A DNA stretch of 64,000 bases. Origin: Calliopum simillimum (Eukaryota > Arthropoda > Insecta > Diptera > Lauxaniidae). Numbering within the stretch: the first letter of the stretch is position 1; each line of letters starts with the position of its first letter. The stretch is from positions 434,001 to 498,000 of the forward strand of contig OX638369.1 in the NCBI GenBank assembly GCA_951812925.1. The letters are read 5' to 3'. The notes beneath the pieces were generated by a model. That model had not been told where the DNA came from, did no database searches, and worked only from the letters and a program-made list of their open reading frames with translations. The position numbers were made by a program, and so were the translations under genes. This document shows positions 57,601 to 64,000 of this stretch, piece after piece.

Positions 57601-60390
57601 TTCTAATGTATAACTGGTCCCTAATATTTTTTTCTCCCCAACATTTTTTCCTGACATACTTACCCTCTATCTCTGACTCTTTAGGGAACTCCCATACAAA
57701 ATAGATGTCATAGACATAAAAAATATGGAAAGGAAATCGTCAAATAGGCCCATAACTGCCCTGAAGTCACACCTAGAGGAGTCAAACATAAGACCGACCC
57801 CCATTAGCCCCCCTCCACAGTTTTTTCTCAGCATACCTACCCCCTATTTCTAATCCTTAAGGGGGCTCCCATACAAAGTTACTGTTTTATATAAAATGCC
57901 CCAACTGCCCTAACTGGCCCACGGGTATCCATAGAAGGGTTAAATGTATGACCGACCCCCATTATTTTTTCGCGACCTATATTTTTTCGCCACATACTTA
58001 CCCCTATTTTCAACCCTGAAAGGGGCTGCCATACAATTTTTTTTTTTTAATAAATTTTCCTAGAAATAATGGGGGTCGGTCATACATTTGATCCTTCTTG
58101 GGGTACTCATGGTCTAGTTATGGTCCAGTTAGGGCAGTGGGGGCGGTTTTTAAAAAAACCGTTACTTTGTATGGGAGCCTCCTTAAGGATTTGAAATAGG
58201 GGGTAGGTAAGCTGTGAAGCTTTGAAGGGGGCATAATGGGGGTCGGTCATACATTTGACTCCTCTAGGAGAGACTCCTGGGCAGTTATGGGCCTATTTGA
58301 CGATTTCCTTTCCATATTTTTTATGTCTATGACGTCAGTTTTGTATGGGAGCCCCCTAAAGAGCTAGAGATAGGGGGTAAGTATGGTGGGAAAAAATGTT
58401 GCGGAGGAAAAAATATTATGGGCCGGTCATACATTTGACCCTTCTAGGGGCACCTTGGGAGTGGTGGGGGTCGATTTCCTAAAAAATTTCAATTTTGTAT
58501 GGAAGCCCCTTAGGGGTTAGTGATAAGGGGTAGGTATGTTTGGTAAAAATGTTGGGGGAGAAAAAAAAATGTGGGTCGGTCATACATTTGAACCCTCTAG
58601 AGGTGGCCCCTCTTGTTGGGCCGCAAGTAAATTGCTTCTCCTTTTCTCTCATCTTTGACCTCGATGCGCCAACCCTTACCCTCAGCCCACCCCCAAAATT
58701 TTTTTTGCAAACTCATTTTTTTTTCCAACCTCACAAAATTGAGGGGTGTCAAGTATCAAAATCCAAAATTCGTGCACTAAAACACCCCTAATATACATAC
58801 ATATTTTTGTATCCGTTACCTCCTTATGGAGCTTATGACTTTATGAAATTCTTAATGCTTTGAACATATAAAAAAACCATTAAATTTTTTCTATGCTTAA
58901 TTGACTCACTCGATCAATTATCCGGGATTCTTTTAATTGATCAGTCAATTAAGCGGGGTCTACTGTATCTCGTAAGTAATCTGAGTTTTATTGCATTTAG
59001 TGGTGGGGTTTTGTTTGTCTCGTCCATATCTACTCCTTCACTACCAAATCAGTCCTTTTGGATGCATTTTTGGCAAGTTAGAGCACAAAATTCCCAAAAA
59101 AAAGTGACATTATGACATTCGGCTCAATAGAAATCACCCGAGTGGTAGATTTATGTACAGGTTTTGCCTTTAGACCTATAGCCGAGATCCATACGAACAC
59201 TTTGATATAATATATTTAGCATAGGTCTAGAAATAATGTGCCTACTCATAAGCGGCATGCACAATTTCCTATTTTTTTTTTTTTTTTTTTTTTTTTTCAA
59301 ATTTTGAATTAGGATATCTCCTGAGTTATAAGTCGTACGAAAACAATTCAGGGGTAATTTTTATAGAAAATTTTATAAGCTACAATATTGCTTGCAAATG
59401 TTTTTCTCTAAACGTAACCGTTCAAGAGATATTTGTAAAAAACTGATTTTGGACGCCATTTTTCCAATATAGCGACGCGAGCGAACACGTCTCGAGGTAG
59501 CAAAGTTGAAATTCTGAAAGATCACATAGAAATCTATAAAATAACTCATTTGCACAAATCCCGCAAAACTTTTCAGGTAACATCATTTTATTCTCCCAAA
59601 TGATTGTACTATTTCTTCAATTTTCTCGTATTGCCTTGATATCTCGAAAACGAAGCGATATGAAAAAATTTTATGTAATCCTTTAGACTTATTTTGTATC
59701 GGAAATCGAAGAATCCCCACGTACCTTTTCTTTCTCAATAAATTCCTGCGCTTGTTCCTTTTTCTCAAATGTTACGAAAACACTACCTTTGAATTTGTAT
59801 GTCTTTGTTGGTTTGTCGAGATACTTTCGCATATTAATATTAAGCACTTTAACGTAAGGACTAAAAAAGTCAATTAATTCCGACATCTCTACATCGAGTG
59901 GAAAACCTTTAGCGTAAGCAGTACGTGACATAATCTCCTTGCGTCGTTCTTCGTTGTGTTCAGGAATTGGTCGCTCTGGATGACGACGAATTTTTTGCTT
60001 GTCGTCGCTTATTTCCAAAAGACCTTCATCAGACTTGATCAAAGCATTGACTATGACTTCAGTGTCGGTGCTTAGTGCAGCCAATCGCTTGAATGTGAGC
60101 AGCACCGAAATGGGAACCCAACCTTCATCTTTTGAAATCTGTTCAATTAAAAATTTGTCGCGATTTAGATTAGCATCACCGAAATAGTATTCCACCTGAC
60201 GAACGATGTTGGATTCCAACTTAGATGATTGTTCCTCAATAACTGGAGATTTTTGCTCCACAGTTTCTATCTTTTCAGATACTGATGTTTCTGTTTTCTC
60301 ATTTTTGGCGTCTTTTTCATCGGCGGTAACGGACTCTGTTTTTTCTTTTTCGTCGCCAATGGCCAGTGGTTTCTCTTCAATATCTGACAT
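54456..60390 (-). CDS. La: La RNA-binding protein gene (complete, three exons)
   Basis: La binds the UUU-3'OH ends of new RNA polymerase III transcripts and protects and chaperones them in the nucleus. Exons 59725-60390, 54726-55046 and 54456-54665 join in frame to 398 residues, close to the roughly 390 of the Drosophila protein. An acidic/Lys-rich N-tail is followed by the La motif (VRQVEYYFGDANLNRDKFLI, residues about 65-140), RRM1 (SRTAYAKGFPLDVEMSELID, about 155-230), a second RRM-like domain (GAVLFFEGASDVVTREILRE, about 260-330) and a basic tail. Start at 60390: MSDIEEKPLAIG. Intron 1 is 4.7 kb and full of transposons; intron 2 is 60 bp. Confidence 0.95.
54726..55046 (-). CDS. La: La exon 2 (second RRM-like domain)
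   Basis: 107 codons, phase 0, starting VLFKERELIRKWQEMYLNQK after an ATTAAAG acceptor and ending LDKLEDKK before GTAGGT. The middle encodes LPKGAVLFFEGASDVVTREI and DYSKGDKEGYIRFHQ, the atypical RRM2 fold of La. Confidence 0.94.
55354..56062. mobile_element. 709-bp inverted-repeat element in La intron 1
   Basis: Ends ATATCGATACCTTAGAGCGC and its inverse, continuing inward TATAGTCCTATCTCC. A further inverse-related motif (GAGCGCTACTGTCCTATC) occurs at 55539. The exact edge is unclear because TA steps occur at several places in the palindrome. Noncoding. Confidence 0.75.
56560..56790 (+). pseudogene. Tigger/jerky-type transposase remnant
   Basis: The frame around 56700 reads GLLKGFDQVDIFDADESGLC, then FTYY. 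This corresponds to the first catalytic Asp motif (the 'DIFNADETGL' type) of pogo-superfamily DDE transposases. Frames before and after are broken; no other catalytic motif was found. Confidence 0.7.
57231..58791. mobile_element. 1.56-kb palindromic element nested in the Tigger-like element
   Basis: Arms of about 0.75 kb (TTGACACCCCTCAATTTTGTG near 57282 against CACAAAATTGAGGGGTGTC near 58733) around a centre near 58035. Each arm contains several degenerate units of about 170-200 bp with GGTCGGTCATACATTTGAC and CTCCCATACAAA. Ends TTAGAGGTGTTTT and AAAACACCCCTAA. Noncoding. Confidence 0.8.
59725..60390 (-). CDS. La: La exon 1 (La motif and RRM1)
   Basis: 222 codons, starting at the ATG at 60390 and ending FIEKEK before GTACGT. 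Residues 1-60 are charged (EKTESVTADEKDAKNEKTET). The La motif follows, with YYFGDANLNRDKFL and GWVPISVLLTFKRL, then RRM1 with YAKGFPLDV (RNP2-like) and KFKGSVFVTF (RNP1-like). No upstream in-frame ATG is evident near the start. Confidence 0.95.
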
Positions 60391-61375
60391 GATGCGTTCG
60401 AGTGCTTTTTAAAATATGACTACAAATTAAAGAAATTCTTTACCGCGACTCTGTCTTATTTCAGATTGTTTCACGAATTTGGCGGAGCACGTTTTACTTT
60501 AACCTCTATCTTATTGTGACATTTGCTGAAAATGCCTTTTGTTTGCCAGTGATGTCGTTTTGAAATCAAGGGAGTATATTTTTGCAATTAGCCCTGCAGG
60601 CATGGTTGAATTACCCTGGTTGCAGCGATAACAAATGCTGCTTCTTCTTAAACTACGAAAATGTCAAAATTTTCTAGTCGTTTGACAGATAGTAAGCCAA
60701 GATCAGGGTTCCATTTTTGTTTATTTTGACAAATTGCCATAACCATTGTTATTAAATCATGGCCTGCAGGCGAGCAAAAAAATTTAACAACTTCTTTGGG
60801 ACTTTTTGAATTAGGAGATGCCACCGGCCAATTTTTTGGGTTAAACTATCGAAAAGCTTTTTATATGGAAAACTATCCTGGTTAGTACTTAATCATTAAT
60901 CAGAATTCAGTTGACCATTCATCTAGTTCTCCAGGCAAGTTTGAATGTGATAAAAAATAAAAAAATCATGATAATCACAGATCCACTCTCACAAAGTTTA
61001 CCTGGATGAGTCATATGTCATTTACTGCTAATTGATTTGGCATGAAACGAATCGCAACACTATTTTCTTGATTTGTCATTTTTCAAAACTTGCTACCGCA
61101 TTATTAAGCTAACCATTTTTGAATATTATTGTAGAAAGAATTATTAATGAATATAATATAAAGCAAACTAAAGAATTAATTAGCGGTAGGGACTGCGAAA
61201 GCCATTTTCCGGGTTTAAGATAATTTATCAAACGAGATTTCATTCGAGCCTGCGACAAGTATGGTTCAAAATTGTGTTCCACGGACTGGTGCAATGCGGA
61301 TGTGGTTGAAACTGTAATTATTACTTTGTAGGAATGCTAAATAAATGCATGAATATTGAAAAAAACACATAAACA

Positions 61376-61564
61376 TATCTGTGGTCTTTTGACAAAACAA
61401 CCTAACTCGAAATAAGACAATTTCCCAGGATTAGCTTAATATTCATGTATAATAAAAAACTTTTCCTACACAAAAAGTATTGAGAAGCATCAAAGTAGTT
61501 TTTTAGCTCTCCCGAAAAGTTGCCAATTTCGAGTTAGGTCGTTTTGTCAAAAGATCACAGATAT
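61376..61564. mobile_element. 189-bp hairpin MITE
   Basis: Inverted arms of about 38 bp: TATCTGTGGTCTTTTGAC and CAACCTAACTCGAAAT on the left; ATTTCGAGTTAGG and GTCAAAAGATCACAGATA on the right. Target duplication not clear. Confidence 0.75.
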
Positions 61565-61679
61565 AAAATTTATAAATTTCTTCAAAAGTTCAGAATATTG
61601 GGGAAATTTCGCTTTAAAAATTATGGGCCTTTTCGTAAATTTGAAGAGAGTTTCCATTCTCGAGAATATAATCCCTTCC

Positions 61680-61857
61680 TTGGACATACAGATAGATGAA
61701 CAGACGGACGGACAAATAGGCAGACCGACCTAACTATATCGACTCATGAGGTGATGCTGATCAATAATATACATATATACTTTCCTTTACCTGCCACACC
61801 TCCATCGTAACGCCTACAAACAGAAGAACAACATGAATATACCCAGGGTGTATGGAA
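61680..61857 (-). mobile_element. DINE-1-like 5' fragment with GTCY microsatellite
   Basis: Reverse complement of the 5' part: CATACACCCTGGGTATATTC, a GTAACG block, AAGTATATATGTATATT, GATCAGCATCACC and a GTCCGTCCGTCTGTTC-type run. It lacks the 3' hairpin. Confidence 0.75.
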
Positions 61858-62240
61858 CAAAAATGTTTATTTATTTATTTATTTGTAATCTTATATATGT
61901 GTTCTTAACAAAAAGTAGAATATTTTTAACTAAGATATACAAACTATAATTATCCCTTCAGCCAATGGCTGGTACTGGGATATTGTAAAACCAAGACGAC
62001 AGTTTTGAAATGTTATCCATTCATTTTAAATTGTAAATTTAAGTTGCAAACTCTAAAATTGTAAATTTTAAATTTAATTTGAAAATTTTTTTTTTTTTTT
62101 TTTCTTTGTAAATTAACTGTTAAATTGCGCTAATTGTACTCTATATCACATTATTGTTCTTTGTAAATAGTTATCACATGTTTAATTTGATTCTAATAAT
62201 ATTAATGGTTATATTCAGCACTAACTTTATTTTTTCTTTA

Positions 62241-63148
62241 TACCCTTTTCACACTGGCATCAAAAACGGCTCGTTTTCCATATCATTCGTTTTTGAGGCA
62301 AAAACAAGTCAAAAACGGCTGGTTTTCTATACAAATAAAACGTCAAACAAAAACATATGAGAAGCTGGTTTCTACAAAAACGAGCCAAACTGTCATTGAA
62401 AACAGATGAAATTGTGAATAAATGTAGTAAATTGTGAATGAGGGGAATTTTTAAGTGCCATATTTGACATTATTAAATAAATAAATATAAAAAAACAGTT
62501 GTTTATTTTGGCAAATCCAAAAAAATAATTTCGCGTACAACCAAAAACTGTTCTGCAAAAGGGCTTGAAGGTACAAATTTAGCCTTGTTAAAGATGTGCA
62601 ACCCTAAAAGGAGTCAACATTCATTCGTACCTGCTTCAAAACAGTGATTTAATGGAAGAGGGCGCATAGTGTTGATCCATTGAAGTTAAAGTTCTTCTTA
62701 CTTGCCTTTTGCAACTGTGCCGCAAGTGCTACACTCTTTTTGCATTGACTTATGTCGAGATTAATGACAACGCGATCTTTTCCACGGCATATAATTACAA
62801 TAACAGCCAAAACAAAATCCGTAGACATTGGGGTGGACATTTGTGCAGGTTTGCTAAATTGAAACGGCCGAAGGGACGTGAAAGTGCAGAGCGAAACAAG
62901 CATAAGTTTTCACAACTGTGTTCTATTTGAATTCAAATATATTCATATGTATAAAGTTTCATAAATAAATAGTGTATAAAAAAAATTAATTATTTTTTCA
63001 TTTAATATTTATTTTTTTTTTTTTTTTTTGTGACATCAGCTGTCATCAAAAACATGAAGTTCAAGTGTGAATACAATTTTTAACATCTCGTTTTAAAAAA
63101 GAATGATGTGAAAAACGAGCCTTTTTCGATGCCAGTGTGAAAAGGGTA
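62241..63148. mobile_element. 908-bp MITE with TTA duplication (Harbinger-like)
   Basis: Ends TACCCTTTTCACACTGGCAT and inverted ATGCCAGTGTGAAAAGGGTA, flanked by TTA (62238-62240, 63149-63151). Secondary AAAAACGGCT(C/G)GTTTTC repeats lie inside the left end, and a related AAAAACGAGCC inside the right. The three-base TTA target fits the PIF/Harbinger superfamily, but no transposase motif was found. Confidence 0.8.
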
Positions 63149-63738
63149 TTATTTTAAAATTAGTTCATATATTTTTCACTATCGTAATGCATTTTCAACC
63201 AAAATAGAATAAATTTTAGAACATTTGCTGACATATGGCGACATTCTAAAAGTCATACTTAGAAAAAAAATTTTTCAAAACTTTTGATTGATTAGGCATC
63301 TTATGGTAAAATTGCATTTTTTAGTTGAGAAACTAAAGTCTACATAATTTTTAATATATACGTATTTATTTCGGTGTTTTCTGCATTTAATGCCATAAAT
63401 CTCTTTTAAAACTCTTTTTGCTATTACATAATCTTGTATAATTTAAAAATCAAATGTTTCTATGAAGTTTTTAACAACTTTTTTTTTTGTGGGATTTTCG
63501 TGGGATTTTCGTGGGATTTTTTCATCAGAACTATGGGAATTTTCTAATTTTTTCCCAATTGCTCCAAAATACTGGCATCTCTGCTCAAGCAGTATTTTTT
63601 TTTAATAGAACGTTTGGAATTGACTTTGTACTTCAAAGTGGAACGTTGGAATTGACTTTGTACATCGAAATTGTTGGATGTGTCCATTTATTATAGAAAT
63701 TCGTTTTTATATTTGTTTGTGTTGATTTAACTTCAACG

Positions 63739-63972
63739 ATGGCCGCAGTTCCTCAAGCATTTAACTTGCCGTCTCCAAATTTTGAAAAACCATGTCCAAA
63801 AGTGAAACCACACAATTTTCTAACGCCGTCGGGAATGAGCATCATGCCGCGCCAACCACCACCTATGTATGGACCGCGCGGGGCAACCATACCGGGACAG
63901 TTTTTGAAACGAATGGAACCAGTGCAACATGTAAAAACTACAAAGGCTCTTCGAAATACGTGCATAATATAA
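63739..63972 (+). CDS. unrecognised gene, first coding exon (3' truncated by window)
   Basis: I do not recognise this gene. The ATG at 63739 (context CAACGATGG) opens a frame MAAVPQAFNLPSPNFEKPCP, PKVKPHNFLTPSGMSIMPR, then QPPPMYGPRGATIPGQFLKR. It is proline-rich and polar, with no signal peptide or membrane segment, as in an intrinsically disordered N-terminus. The frame stops at 63970-63972, but CAT|GTAAAA at 63931 is a plausible splice donor after 64 codons (ending EPVQH), so the coding exon more likely ends at 63930. GC content and codon regularity up to that point are higher than in the surrounding DNA, supporting real coding. Confidence 0.6.
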   Translation: MAAVPQAFNLPSPNFEKPCPKVKPHNFLTPSGMSIMPRQPPPMYGPRGATIPGQFLKRMEPVQHVKTTKALRNTCII

Positions 63973-64000
63973 CTGTGGAAAGAAAAACAGCTTAAGTCGA

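Larger units (their letters stand above)
56290..58965. mobile_element. pogo/Tigger-like element, 2.7 kb
   Basis: Ends CAGTAGACCCCGCTTAATTG and inverted CAATTAAGCGGGGTCTACTG, flanked by TA (56288-56289, 58966-58967). Several further near-terminal repeats (CCGGTTAATTGA, CCCGCTTAATTGG) are present. Contains a decayed transposase segment and a second, palindromic element (57231-58791). Confidence 0.88.
55047..59724 (-). other. La intron 1
   Basis: 4.7 kb. Holds an inverted-repeat element (55354-56062), a pogo/Tigger-like element (56290-58965) with a nested foldback, and a long T-run near 59275-59297. The donor is GTACGT. The rest has no recognisable content. Confidence 0.8.
60391..63738. other. 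intergenic region between divergent genes
   Basis: 3.3 kb between the starts of La (minus) and the gene at 63739 (plus). It contains a 189-bp hairpin MITE, a DINE-1-like 5' fragment, and a TTA-flanked element. Promoters must lie here, but no specific core motif could be assigned. Near 63490 the motif GTGGGATTTTC is repeated three times in tandem. Confidence 0.6.

Overview
The window looks like genomic DNA from a higher fly (Diptera). Its introns and intergenic DNA are AT-rich and dense in transposons. The protein-coding exons read as close matches to the Drosophila mechanosensory channel NOMPC (TRPN) and to the RNA-binding protein La. DINE-1/INE-1-type repeats are present too. The large introns and heavy transposon load suggest a non-drosophilid acalyptrate with a big genome, for example a tephritid, but the placement is inference.

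Layout. (1) 2295-34995, plus strand: most of nompC. At least one 5' exon lies before the window. The exons cover most of the ankyrin array, the linker, S1-S6, the TRP domain and the C-terminus. Joined, they form an uninterrupted 1,500-codon frame (stop included) when the second alternative pore exon is used. I see a 31-codon cassette exon (8139-8231) in the S5-pore loop and two mutually exclusive pore/S6 exons (11771-11982 or 12204-12433). Reading frame enforces the choice: taking both or neither gives a premature stop. The following 17.7-kb intron is almost wholly repeat-derived, including a 7.1-kb foldback with a 750-bp CCAAGA-type hexamer tract. (2) About 35.3-54.2 kb: intergenic and repeat-rich, with hAT remnants, DINE-1-like elements, long palindromes, a TA-flanked MITE, a decayed non-LTR reverse transcriptase, and a four-monomer hammerhead-ribozyme element at 44449-46704. 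(3) 54456-60390, minus strand: a complete three-exon La gene (398 aa) whose first intron carries a pogo/Tigger-like element with a nested foldback. (4) 60.4-63.7 kb: intergenic with MITEs. (5) 63739 to the end, plus strand: the 5' coding part of a gene I do not recognise.

The most interesting item is 44449-46704. Its monomers of about 552 bp each carry a tRNA-like RNA polymerase III promoter (A box and B box) and a 47-nt type I hammerhead ribozyme with a self-complementary stem III. Four monomers are arranged as an inverted pair of tandem dimers, and the whole block is flanked by a perfect 16-bp target duplication. This is what a retrozyme/Sm-alpha-like element would leave after circular or concatemeric RNA was reverse-transcribed and inserted with an inversion.

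A second theme is the abundance of long foldback elements flanked by TA. Several are nested, and in two cases the window itself holds the matching empty site, so boundaries and target duplications can be read directly.
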